Assembly: GCA_020848835.1 (NCBI GenBank)
Contig: JADLHJ010000100.1
Location: 1 to 50,077 of the forward strand
Direction: 5' to 3'
DNA: 50,077 bases
From: Candidatus Hydrogenedentota bacterium
Lineage (GTDB): Bacteria > Hydrogenedentota > Hydrogenedentia > Hydrogenedentales > SLHB01
The first letter of the stretch is position 1. Each line of letters opens with the position of its first letter. The translations under genes were made by a program, and so were the position numbers. Below are positions 1 through 8,135 of this stretch, in pieces. Below the pieces are notes generated by a model. It did no database searches, was not told where the DNA came from, and saw only the letters and a program-made list of their open reading frames with translations.

Positions 1-962
1 CGTTCGACGAGCGCGGCAATATCATCGTGTGGAACCGTGAAGCCGAACGCGTCACCGGCTACGCTTCGCGCGAACTCGTCGGAAACCCGCACGCGCTCGG
101 CATTCTCTATCCCGATCCGGTGTATCGTGCACGCGTGGTTAACGAATGGACCGAACGTGGGGGAGATTACCGTGATCAGGAATGGAACATCGCCTGCAAA
201 GACGGTTCCGTGCGCACGGTGTCGTGGTTCAACATTTCCGCAAAATTCCCCATCCCTGGCTGGGCCTCGTGGGACATCGGCGTGGACATCACTGATCGCC
301 GCAAGCTCGAACGACAAGTGCTTGAGATCAGCGCGCGCGAGCAAATGCGCATCGGCCAAGACCTGCACGATCGCCTCGGCCAACATCTCACCGGCGTCGC
401 CTTCAAGAGCCAGGTGCTGGCGGAAGACCTGCAGGCCAAGAAAGTAGCAGAAGCGACGACGGCGTCCACCATCGTCGAAATGGTCTCCGACGCGATTAAT
501 CAGACCCGCGGCCTCGCGCGCGGCCTCTATCCCGTTCACCTCGAAGCCGACGGGCTCATGACCGCGCTGCAGGAACTTGCGGCGCAGACGCAATCGTTGT
601 TCAGCATCCGGTGCAGGTTCGTATGCGAAGAGCCCATCTTGATCCATGATGTTTCCGTTGCCACACACCTCTACCGCATCGCGCAGGAGGCCCTGAACAA
701 CGCCGTGCGGCACGGCAAACCAAAATCAATCGAGATTCGATTGCAGGAGAACGGCGACGCTGTTGAACTGCGCATCCGCGACGACGGTATCGGCATCGAT
801 CCGGAAGCGAATGGCAAGCAGGGATTGGGACTCAGCATCATGCAATACCGCGCGCGTATGATTGACGGCACGCTGCAAATCGCGCGCGCCGAAGGCGGCG
901 GCACAATCGTAAACTGTTCCTTGGTTGTCCCGGAAACGGGCGAGTTTACAGGGAGTGTGTAG
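1..962 (+). CDS. PAS-domain sensor histidine kinase, HisKA_3 type (5' partial)
   Basis: This is the C-terminal part of a sensor kinase that phosphorylates the response regulator encoded next. The reading frame is open from the first complete codon at base 3, so the true start lies upstream of the window. The visible part opens with the end of a PAS domain (NREAERVTGY, then a PAC-like WDIGVDITDR). A HisKA_3 dimerisation helix follows, with the phospho-acceptor in QDLHDRLGQH (His codon near 366). Last comes a HATPase_c domain with N box ALNNAVRHG (about 690-720), DDGIGID (about 780) and GLGLSIMQYRA (about 826). No transmembrane segment is visible in this part. The stop codon overlaps the next start by one base, which indicates a co-transcribed two-component pair. 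The signal sensed cannot be told from the sequence. Confidence 0.93.
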   Translation, partial: FDERGNIIVWNREAERVTGYASRELVGNPHALGILYPDPVYRARVVNEWTERGGDYRDQEWNIACKDGSVRTVSWFNISAKFPIPGWASWDIGVDITDRRKLERQVLEISAREQMRIGQDLHDRLGQHLTGVAFKSQVLAEDLQAKKVAEATTASTIVEMVSDAINQTRGLARGLYPVHLEADGLMTALQELAAQTQSLFSIRCRFVCEEPILIHDVSVATHLYRIAQEALNNAVRHGKPKSIEIRLQENGDAVELRIRDDGIGIDPEANGKQGLGLSIMQYRARMIDGTLQIARAEGGGTIVNCSLVVPETGEFTGSV

Positions 963-1618
963 TGGAACGAGCGTACAAAGTGTTATTGGTCGATGATCAC
1001 CCCATCGTTCGTCAAGGCCTGGCAGAGCTAATCAGCCGCGAAAGCGACATGACCGTCTGCGGCCAAGCCGAGTCCGCTGCCGCCGCGCTCGAACTCACCG
1101 AAAAATCACAGCCCGATCTCGCGCTTGTCGATATCTCGCTCGACGACATGAACGGCCTCGTCCTCGTCAAAGGCTTAAAATCTCGACAGCGCAACCTGCG
1201 CGTGTTAATTCTCTCCATGCACGACGAAGCCCTCTACGCCGAACGTGCGCTACGCGCCGGCGCGCACGGCTACATCATGAAGCGCGAGGCTCCCACGAAA
1301 GTGATCGCCGGTATTCGCCGGGTGCTTGCGGGCGACGTCTATCTCAGCGACGACATCTCCGCGCGCATCATGCGCAAGTTTGCGAGCGGTACGGATGCGG
1401 CAGACGAGTCCCCCGTGGCGCGCCTAAGCGATCGCGAACTCGAAGTGTACAACCACATCGGCCAAGGCCTGAAAACGAGTCAGATTGCATCCAGACTCAG
1501 CCTCAGCGTGAAGACCATCGAGACCTACCGCGAACACATCAAGGAGAAACTCGGCCTGAACGACGCAACCGAGTTGGTCCAAAGCGCAATCAAGTGGGTG
1601 CATGGCGAAGGCAATTAG
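962..1618 (+). CDS. NarL/FixJ-family response regulator
   Basis: A 218-residue DNA-binding response regulator. The N-terminal receiver has the acidic pair D11/D12 (VDDHP), the likely phospho-acceptor D57 (LALVDISL) and the conserved Lys K107 (YIMKRE). The C-terminal LuxR-type helix-turn-helix covers about residues 153-205 (LSDRELEVYNHIGQG, then SVKTIETYREHIKEKLGL). The GTG start at 962 shares one base with the TAG stop of the histidine kinase, so the two are translationally coupled and almost certainly cognate partners. Target genes are unknown. The lipocalin gene downstream has its own promoter-like sequence and need not be part of this operon. Confidence 0.95.
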   Translation: MERAYKVLLVDDHPIVRQGLAELISRESDMTVCGQAESAAAALELTEKSQPDLALVDISLDDMNGLVLVKGLKSRQRNLRVLILSMHDEALYAERALRAGAHGYIMKREAPTKVIAGIRRVLAGDVYLSDDISARIMRKFASGTDAADESPVARLSDRELEVYNHIGQGLKTSQIASRLSLSVKTIETYREHIKEKLGLNDATELVQSAIKWVHGEGN

Positions 1619-1657
1619 GGCCGCCCCATCGCATGGAATAACCCCCGGTGTCATTTC

Positions 1658-1666
1658 TGTTATAAT
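1658..1666 (+). promoter_or_regulatory. extended -10 promoter element for the lipocalin gene
   Basis: The sequence TGTTATAAT matches the extended -10 consensus (TG, one base, TATAAT) exactly and lies about 42 bases upstream of the lipocalin ATG. No good -35 hexamer sits 17 bases upstream, as is usual for extended -10 promoters. The call rests on motif and position only. Confidence 0.5.
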
Positions 1667-1707
1667 CCCCCTGTAGAGAGAGACGGATTCTGAGGCTGGA
1701 GTTTGTC

Positions 1708-2265
1708 ATGCTTCGTATCCGTTTGTTCAAGGCCGCTGCAATTGGGTGTGCATTGGCCACGATGGTTGTGTTGACGGGTTGTCCCAAGAATCCGCCAACC
1801 ACCGTTTCGTTTGTCGATATCGAGAAATACCTCGGAAAGTGGTACCAGATCGCCGCGTATGAAGAATTCTTCAACCGCGATCTCGTGGGTGTCACTGCGG
1901 ATTATTCGCTAAATGACGACGGCACGATCCGCGTGTTTAATCGTGGCCTGAAAGGCTCGCTCGATGGCGAGGAAGATACCATCGAGGGGGTCGCGCGCGT
2001 CGTCGATACCGAGACGAATTCCAAACTGTCCGTCCAATTTAACTTCCCGCTCGGCCGGTTGTTCAAGGGTCAGTATTGGATCGTAGACCTCGATGAAGAG
2101 GACTACTCCTACGCAGTCGTGTCAGACTCTTTCCGCAGCACACTTTTCATCCTCAGCCGCACGCCACAAATGGATCAGGATGTCTACAATGGAATCATCG
2201 CGCGACTTCAGGCAAACGGGTTTGATACCGACCCGCTAATTGTCACCGAACAAGCTGCGCCCTAG
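1708..2265 (+). CDS. Blc-like lipocalin lipoprotein
   Basis: A 185-residue lipocalin of the bacterial Blc/apolipoprotein-D type, expected to bind a lipid or other hydrophobic ligand at the envelope. The N-terminus is a lipoprotein signal with lipobox LTGC (Cys25). The lipocalin signature G-x-W is at G43-W45 (YLGKWYQIA). The strands and the C-terminal motifs YWIVDLDEEDYSYAVV and LFILSRTPQMD are typical of the family, and the length is normal. An extended -10 promoter lies just upstream. The DoxX-type gene follows after about 100 bases. Ligand and membrane sorting (inner or outer) are not determined by the sequence, although outer-membrane location is usual for Blc. Confidence 0.92.
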   Translation: MLRIRLFKAAAIGCALATMVVLTGCPKNPPTTVSFVDIEKYLGKWYQIAAYEEFFNRDLVGVTADYSLNDDGTIRVFNRGLKGSLDGEEDTIEGVARVVDTETNSKLSVQFNFPLGRLFKGQYWIVDLDEEDYSYAVVSDSFRSTLFILSRTPQMDQDVYNGIIARLQANGFDTDPLIVTEQAAP

Positions 2266-2362
2266 AACCACTTACGAAATCTCAAACGTCGAACGCCACT
2301 ACTTTTGTCTGGCAGCATTAGCGTGCCCGCGCAAATCGGTCGCCGCTCGCAGAAAGGATAAA

Positions 2363-2845
2363 ATGTTACGTCGTATTCAAACGGCGCATTTCTTCGGTCT
2401 TCATGGCAATGCCATCACAATCGATATAGGCCTCATCATCCTTCGTGTCTGCGTTGGATTGGCATTTATGACAATCTTCGAGAAGGTGCTGCCGCGCGAA
2501 GGCATCTGGGGCCCGCAACAGTGGTTCATTGAAGACGTGGCAAAAATGGGGTTTCCCGCACCAGTTGTATTCGCATGGATGGCGGTGCTGATAGAGTTCG
2601 TTGGCGGCTTCTTACTCATTATCGGATTGGGGTCGCGCTTCGCTGCACTTTCAAATGCCGGAGTAACGTTCGTAGCCGCATTCATCTATCACCATGGAGA
2701 CGTCGGCCAAAGCGGTCTGGCAGCAACCGTATTCTTCATGATGTGTGCGGTGCTCACCATCACCGGCCCCGGGCGGTTCAGCATTGATGGGTTTCTCGCG
2801 AAGAAGTTCTTGGCAGGGCCGGAAGCTAGTCAGCAAAAAGTCTAG
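2363..2845 (+). CDS. DoxX-family membrane protein
   Basis: A 160-residue integral membrane protein with four predicted hydrophobic segments (starting near ITIDIGLIILRVCVGLAFM, VFAWMAVLIEFVGGFLLIIG, ALSNAGVTFVAAFIYHHG and ATVFFMMCAVLTITG). The pattern RVCVGLAFM...FEKVLP...GFPAP...IEFVGGFLLIIGL...GPGRFSID is characteristic of DoxX/DoxD-like proteins, whose role is poorly defined and often linked to redox or thiosulfate metabolism. The frame is open from 2240, but the ATG at 2363 is preceded by AGAAAGGA at good spacing and avoids overlap with the lipocalin, so that start is chosen. A strong hairpin terminator follows 15 bases after the stop. Confidence 0.85.
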   Translation: MLRRIQTAHFFGLHGNAITIDIGLIILRVCVGLAFMTIFEKVLPREGIWGPQQWFIEDVAKMGFPAPVVFAWMAVLIEFVGGFLLIIGLGSRFAALSNAGVTFVAAFIYHHGDVGQSGLAATVFFMMCAVLTITGPGRFSIDGFLAKKFLAGPEASQQKV

Positions 2846-2860
2846 GAAAGTTGCGCACAC

Positions 2861-2907
2861 GAAACGCGGACGCAGGTACGCCAAGAAGGCGCCTGCGTCC
2901 GTGTTTC
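2861..2907 (+). terminator. intrinsic terminator after the DoxX gene
   Basis: Arms GAAACGCGGACGCAGG and CCTGCGTCCGTGTTTC pair over 16 positions with one mismatch. A nested CGCC-AAGAA-GGCG hairpin sits in the loop. A CTTTTTCTC tract follows about ten bases later. It separates the DoxX gene from the GH95-like gene. Confidence 0.65.
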
Positions 2908-3033
2908 GATCATTGGCTTTTTCTCACGAGCCCCCAGGACCGGTTAAACGAAAATCAACAATACAGCACCCATTCTCATGGTATCCTGTTCATAACCGAT
3001 CCTGGGGGAAGTATCGGCGAAAAGGGGGACCGC

Positions 3034-5535
3034 ATGCCTAGAGGTGAGCGGACCATCAACGCAGTCCGCGTCGCGTTTATTGCAGCCATACTCGCTACGA
3101 TCGGAATCGATGGAACTGCACAGACCACAGTATCGCCGGTAGAACGCGCGGCGCTGCATCCCATCGTTCGAGACAAGCCCGGCCCCGACTTCTTCGAGGG
3201 CGCGCTCCTCGGCAACGGTGCAATGGGAGCCGTTGTTACTACGCGGCCTGACGCAATCGTCGTGCATTTTGGCCACAACAACATCTGGGACATTCGCATT
3301 GCGGAAGGCAACAAAGAAAAGATCGGCACATTCCGGGAGATATTCGACAAAGTAAAAGCAATCCCGAGCGAAGCACCGAGCCTCGAATCCGACCCGTGGT
3401 ATCGCGAGTACATGCACATGACGCGCGAGAACTACGATAAGCCTTATCCAAGACCGTTTCCTTGCGGCTCCGTATTGTTGGGATTTGACCGTAGAAACGT
3501 GGAACTGCTCGGCTATCGTCTCGACATCGCAAGTGGCATCTGCGACGTAAACCTGTTGGTCGAAAACAAACCCGCACGTCTTCTGCTATTCACCGATATG
3601 GAATCCGATAGATTGTGGATGCGTCTCGTCGATTCCGAAGATAATCCGCTCCCAAATTGTTTTGAGCGGGTGAAGCTAATGCCCGATCCGGAAACGCCAA
3701 CGGACATCCCCGCTTTCCGCGCAAACGACATCGCGGCGCCGCGAACGATATCTTTCTCACAAGTACTTCCATTCGACGCGCCGGTGGACGGCGCGGCCGT
3801 TGAGGCTAGTTCCAAAGATCGCGCATTTAGATTGTCTTTCACCAGCAACGCGGAACTCGCAAGCGAGGGCCGCGTCGACCTGTATGGGCAGCGACAACAA
3901 CTCGGAGCGCTTGAGCGTTCGCTTAACTCACAAGATCCCTTTGTTGCTTGCATCCAACTCGATAATGGATTAGCCTCTGCGCTGTCTGCGTCCAGCCTCC
4001 CCACGCCAAAGCCAACGGAGCAGAACTTCCAATCGTCCGCGGCGCGCGCTCAAGAGGTATGGCGCGCCTATTGGGCTCGCTCCGGCGTCGCGCTCGACGA
4101 CGACCCTCTCGAACGCGTGTGGTATTGGAACCACTACTTTCTCAATTGCGCTACAAAGTCCGGCGTAAACTGTCCCGGTCTCTTCGCCAATTGGAGTTAC
4201 CGCCGCATCGGTACCGCGTGGCACGGCGACTACCACATGAACTACAACACGCAACAAGCGTTCTGGTTGCCCTTCTCCAGCAATCGCGTCGAGAAGAATC
4301 TAGCCTACGTCGAACTCGTCGAACGGTTATTGCCGGTCGCGCGCACGTGGGCCCGCGATTATTACGGCATGCGTGGCGCCTACTTCCCGCATTCCGCGTA
4401 TCCCGTCGAAATGACGATGTCACCCTATCCCGTGCCGACCTGGGGCTGGGAAATCTGCGAGACGCCGTGGACGGTCCAAGGCCTTTGGTGGCACTACCTC
4501 TACACCATGGACGAAGCGTACCTGCGTGACCGTGCATTCGTCCCCATTCGCGATGCCGTCCTATTTCTGATCGATTACATGAAACGCCCCGAAGCGCACG
4601 GCCCGCAATGGGGCGATGACAAATACCACGTGTTTCCCACGGTGCCGCCGGAACTCTATGGCCTCCGCCCGGGCTTCAAATACAACAATGATTGCCTGGT
4701 GGATCTGACGTTGATCAAATTTGTAATGAAAGCGTATCTCGAAGCGGCACGCGTGCTCGAGATCGAACGCGCGGAAGCGGAAACCATCCGCGATGTGCGC
4801 GATATACTCGATCATTTCCCGGAGTACCCGACTGCAGAATCACAACGCGGCAAAGTCTTTGTATCCGTCCCCGGCGAACATTCGGAAGTCGTATTTAACG
4901 TGCCCAACAGCCTCATGACCGTCTTCCCCGGCGAAGACCACGGCCTGCATTCACCGCCCGATGTTTATCAAACGCTCGTGAACGCGTACCACAATCATCA
5001 GAACGAAGGCGGAAACGATCTTGTATTTCTCAATCTTCAAGCCGCGCGCCTCGGGCTGCTGGATCTGTATCGCTTCAAGCGTCATGTCAACTACTGCCTC
5101 ATCGACAACGGCACCTGCACGGACATGGTGTCGCAGGTCCACGGCCGCTACGACGACACGACCCCCTTCAACTTTATGCGCCCGATGGGCATCTGGTTCG
5201 AGAACTTTGGACTGCCCGTTGTGATCAACGAATGCCTGCTCCAAAGTTACAACGGCACAATTCGTCTCTTTCCGAATTGGCCGCTTGAACGAGCAGCAGA
5301 ATTCACGACCTTGCGCGCAGCCGGCGCGTTTCTTGTCAGTGCGTCCTGCGCGAAGGGCAGTATCGAACACGTCAAAATTGTTAGTGAGGCAGGAGGTCGA
5401 CTGCGCATCATTACGCCGTGGAAACCAGGCGCGCGAATTGTAAAAAAAGATGGCGAGACTATCGTCAAGGATGCCTTAATCGATATTCCGACGCAGGTCG
5501 AAGAAATCGTAACGCTACTACCGTTGGAAAAATAA
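3034..5535 (+). CDS. secreted GH95-like glycoside hydrolase
   Basis: An 833-residue exported protein with a signal peptide (VRVAFIAAILATIGIDGTAQ). The N-terminal motif GALLGNGAMGAVVTTRPDAIVVHFGHNNIWDIR resembles the GH95 beta-sandwich start (LGNGRLGAMV...LNEDSLW). The central (alpha/alpha)6-barrel motif HGDYHMNYNTQQAFW carries the NxN pair (N403, N405) seen in GH95 alpha-fucosidases. At the usual LWEHY motif this protein reads LWWHY (W486), so the usual acid position may differ. The frame extends to 2851, but ATG 3034 has AAAGGGGGA upstream and directly precedes the signal peptide. Substrate is unknown: fucosyl or galactosyl linkages are known for the family. The gene converges on the propeller-barrel gene, and both share a terminator. 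Confidence 0.75.
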   Translation: MPRGERTINAVRVAFIAAILATIGIDGTAQTTVSPVERAALHPIVRDKPGPDFFEGALLGNGAMGAVVTTRPDAIVVHFGHNNIWDIRIAEGNKEKIGTFREIFDKVKAIPSEAPSLESDPWYREYMHMTRENYDKPYPRPFPCGSVLLGFDRRNVELLGYRLDIASGICDVNLLVENKPARLLLFTDMESDRLWMRLVDSEDNPLPNCFERVKLMPDPETPTDIPAFRANDIAAPRTISFSQVLPFDAPVDGAAVEASSKDRAFRLSFTSNAELASEGRVDLYGQRQQLGALERSLNSQDPFVACIQLDNGLASALSASSLPTPKPTEQNFQSSAARAQEVWRAYWARSGVALDDDPLERVWYWNHYFLNCATKSGVNCPGLFANWSYRRIGTAWHGDYHMNYNTQQAFWLPFSSNRVEKNLAYVELVERLLPVARTWARDYYGMRGAYFPHSAYPVEMTMSPYPVPTWGWEICETPWTVQGLWWHYLYTMDEAYLRDRAFVPIRDAVLFLIDYMKRPEAHGPQWGDDKYHVFPTVPPELYGLRPGFKYNNDCLVDLTLIKFVMKAYLEAARVLEIERAEAETIRDVRDILDHFPEYPTAESQRGKVFVSVPGEHSEVVFNVPNSLMTVFPGEDHGLHSPPDVYQTLVNAYHNHQNEGGNDLVFLNLQAARLGLLDLYRFKRHVNYCLIDNGTCTDMVSQVHGRYDDTTPFNFMRPMGIWFENFGLPVVINECLLQSYNGTIRLFPNWPLERAAEFTTLRAAGAFLVSASCAKGSIEHVKIVSEAGGRLRIITPWKPGARIVKKDGETIVKDALIDIPTQVEEIVTLLPLEK

Positions 5536-5539
5536 AAAA

Positions 5540-5566
5540 GGGGCGGCGCTCCATCGGCGCCGCCCC
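5540..5566. terminator. bidirectional terminator between convergent genes
   Basis: A perfect 10-bp GC stem (GGGGCGGCGC / GCGCCGCCCC) has a 7-base loop. An A-run lies on the left, which reads as U-rich on the minus strand, and AAAAACTACTCTTT lies on the right. It sits in the 40-base gap between two convergent stops and should serve both genes. Confidence 0.75.
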
Positions 5567-5575
5567 CCGCAAAAA

Positions 5576-7915
5576 CTACTCTTTAATGAATCCGTGATAC
5601 AGGCCCATGTAATACGGCATCAGGAACACCGCACCGTCCGCGAGCTCTTGCCCATTACCGCCGTAATCCAGCGCCCACGGATTTGTGTTCCAATGTCCGA
5701 AGAAACGCTCATCCACCGGGATCACTTTGCCATTCGTGCGATACCCCTGCGGACGACTCATCACTTCTTCTTTCGGCTCCACAACATCGCCTCGTTGCAC
5801 GCGTGGCAGTGGCACGATGTCTAAGCGGTGCGAATTCTTGTGTTCCCAATTGAAGCGATCCAGCGGGAAACGTTTCAGTGTATCCACCGAATCTTCCAGC
5901 CAACCATCCCATGGATCGATCTTCCAATCGTTATACGCGTTCGGGTAGGTCGCGCCTTGACCCATCGCGGCGTACGCGAAATTGAAGAAGGGATTCATCT
6001 CCGGCCATTCAAGCGCCATGTACTTGTAAAATGCATACGTCATGCGTTTCTTCAGCGGCTCGTCCTTTGTGTATTTCACGATGTTGTAGAAACACATAAT
6101 CGCCATCTCGTCGTCGGAATGGTTCCCGCTTCCGAACCCATGATGCATCTTTGTCATGATCGCGTTTGTGTCATAAGCGTGCTCTTCGCGCAACGTGCGT
6201 ATCGATTCCGTATATGCCGCGTCGCCCGTCATGTACTCGGCCACCGTCAAATACGAAAGCATGCTCAGCGAATTCAGCCCGCGCTCCCACGACCACAACG
6301 GATCGTGGTTCAGCTTCTTCGGGCTATATACCGCCCAGCGGGTCGGCGTGCCGTCGTGATCCACCAAACAATAATCGTTGCGCACGAGGTGATCGGTCAG
6401 ATCCTTTACGACCTTTCGCACGCGTTCCTTTTCTTCGTCCGTGTCTGCAACGAGATCGTAGTACGCCGCATAGAAGAAGTAATGTCCGTCAAGCTCATCC
6501 GAGCTTGTATCGGTCTTGTACCAATACTTCTTGTCCTTCGTCAGCGGCCAGCGCGGCGTGTACGCCTTCCACATGCTGTCGCCTTTTTGCTCTTCCTTCT
6601 GGCCTTCAAGCGTGTAATTTTTCTGCAGATTCGGATCCGCTTCCGTGGTTTCGACTACCGTGCGCGCGACAAAGCCCGGTTGTTGTTTCACTTCGCCATC
6701 CACCGGCGCAACACTCAGGAAGCGCAGCGCTTCAAACGCCTTCTTTGCGCGTTCCTTCGCCTTCGGGTCTTTTGTCGCGGCGTACGCAAAGCACTCGCCC
6801 GCGCCATACATCGACGTCCACAAACCATCGTTGTCACTGTCATGGTTCTTGTGGGTGGATTTGTCGCCCGGCTTTTCTACGCTGCTTCCCAACACATACC
6901 CATATTCCGTACGGCGGTTGTACTTGTCGATCTCGTCCTCGTACCACTTCGCCTTTTCCGCCAGCGTCATCGGGCGGCGCTCAATCACGCCCACGCCGTC
7001 CTTCGTTGCAAACCACGCGTTGCCTTTCGCATCGACAGCGACGGCACGCAGATCGTCATTGGGGACCCAACGCTTGCCCTGACGATAGTTCCATGTTCCG
7101 TCTTCAAAACGGATAGCGCCCTTCGTCGTTGCAAACCAAACTTCGCCTTTCGGCCCGCAGGCAATCCCCGTGAACTCATTGAACGGCAAACCGTCAGCAC
7201 CCGTGTACAACGTCCACGCACTTCCCTCAAGGCAACCAACACCTTGCAGGCTTCCAAACCACAACTTGCCGGCGCTGTCATAGGCCACGGCCCGCACCGC
7301 GCGGGGCGCCCAGCTCTTGCCGTCCGGTGTTGCCGGGTAGAGCGCCGTCCATTTGCCATTCACCGGTTTGTGATAAAGGCCGGATACGCCGCCGACAGCA
7401 ATTGCACCATCCTTGCTGACCGCTACGCTGTACACCGCCCGTGTCGCGCCGAGTAAATCGTTAAGTTCCTGCAACGGCTTGGTACTTTCGCCAACTTGCA
7501 TCAAACCGTCATCCGTCGCCAAAAGCAGAATGTATGGGTTGCCCGCCATCGCGTTGACCTTCGCCGAAGGCACGCTTCCCACCAGACGAGGTTCGTTACC
7601 TTCATCTGCCTGATAGATTTCCTGTCCAACAATCGCCGCGCCGCCACCGCTCCAGGATGCCAAGGCCGAGCACGGCGCATCCGCGACCGTGTTCCAAGAG
7701 CTGCCGTCAAACACTGCGACACCTGCGTCGGTTCCGGCGTATATCGCGCCGTTCGACGCCGTCATTACCGACAGCACATTCTTCGACGGAAGCGTCGTAT
7801 GCACTCCGGCTACGTCCTGCAGGAACGAGCCCACGTTCACACTCGGCCCCTCGGCCCCAGCCGCCATGCACGCGGCGACGCACATCAGCGCCAAAAGTAA
7901 GTTACGGAATTTCAC
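5576..7915 (-). CDS. secreted beta-propeller / helical-barrel fusion protein
   Basis: A 779-residue exported protein with signal peptide MKFRNLLLALMCVAACMAAGA. Residues about 45-320 contain repeated propeller blades of the two-component-regulator-propeller type (GAIYAGTDAGVAVFDGSSW, KLWFGSLQGVGCLEGSAW, EVWFATTKGAIRFEDGTW, NAWFATKDGVGVIE). Residues about 320-779 are helix-rich and aromatic, like (alpha/alpha)6 polysaccharide-active proteins (WTSMYGAGECFAYAAT, LWSWERGLNSLSMLSYL, WDGWLEDSVDTLKRFP). The start is GTG with GGAGG upstream (GAAGGAGGCGTTGTG). No catalytic pair can be assigned with confidence. It could be a binding or sensing protein rather than an enzyme. The partner gene across the terminator is also a barrel protein. 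Confidence 0.72.
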   Translation of the reverse strand: MKFRNLLLALMCVAACMAAGAEGPSVNVGSFLQDVAGVHTTLPSKNVLSVMTASNGAIYAGTDAGVAVFDGSSWNTVADAPCSALASWSGGGAAIVGQEIYQADEGNEPRLVGSVPSAKVNAMAGNPYILLLATDDGLMQVGESTKPLQELNDLLGATRAVYSVAVSKDGAIAVGGVSGLYHKPVNGKWTALYPATPDGKSWAPRAVRAVAYDSAGKLWFGSLQGVGCLEGSAWTLYTGADGLPFNEFTGIACGPKGEVWFATTKGAIRFEDGTWNYRQGKRWVPNDDLRAVAVDAKGNAWFATKDGVGVIERRPMTLAEKAKWYEDEIDKYNRRTEYGYVLGSSVEKPGDKSTHKNHDSDNDGLWTSMYGAGECFAYAATKDPKAKERAKKAFEALRFLSVAPVDGEVKQQPGFVARTVVETTEADPNLQKNYTLEGQKEEQKGDSMWKAYTPRWPLTKDKKYWYKTDTSSDELDGHYFFYAAYYDLVADTDEEKERVRKVVKDLTDHLVRNDYCLVDHDGTPTRWAVYSPKKLNHDPLWSWERGLNSLSMLSYLTVAEYMTGDAAYTESIRTLREEHAYDTNAIMTKMHHGFGSGNHSDDEMAIMCFYNIVKYTKDEPLKKRMTYAFYKYMALEWPEMNPFFNFAYAAMGQGATYPNAYNDWKIDPWDGWLEDSVDTLKRFPLDRFNWEHKNSHRLDIVPLPRVQRGDVVEPKEEVMSRPQGYRTNGKVIPVDERFFGHWNTNPWALDYGGNGQELADGAVFLMPYYMGLYHGFIKE

Positions 7916-7983
7916 AACGCCTCCTTCCTGGTACTTCTAGAGTCTCAATGAAATGCAAATGATGACGCATTCATCCTGTTTCT

Positions 7984-8042
7984 GCGCCAACGGCGCATCG
8001 CCACCATGGCCAGGATTAGGCCCCTGCAAAAAGGCCGAGCCC
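7984..8042 (+). repeat. mosaic intergenic repeat, copy A (degenerate)
   Basis: This copy begins GCGCCAACGGCGCATCGC, which is identical to the start of copy B near 19341, and then runs into a GGCCAGG...AGGCCCC portion. It lies between two minus-strand genes. It lacks the clear 3' element (GGCCTGAAAGGCC-like) found in copies C and D, so it looks like a decayed or truncated unit. Confidence 0.5.
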
Positions 8043-8135
8043 AAAATGGAATGAATACGACCAAGCGGGACGCGCAGCCGTCCCCCAAAGCGGTTTATAA
8101 CATTTCAATCGAGTGCCGCGCCAACGCCCGCAATG

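Noticed and set aside
2851..3033. Upstream extension of the GH95-like gene
   Set aside because: The extra residues overlap the terminator hairpin, lack a ribosome-binding site, and put the signal peptide far from the N-terminus.
5828..7456. A 542-codon open frame on the plus strand
   Set aside because: It lies entirely antisense to the 779-residue secreted protein, has no signal or family motif, and its amino-acid pattern is the typical low-complexity mirror of a GC-rich gene.
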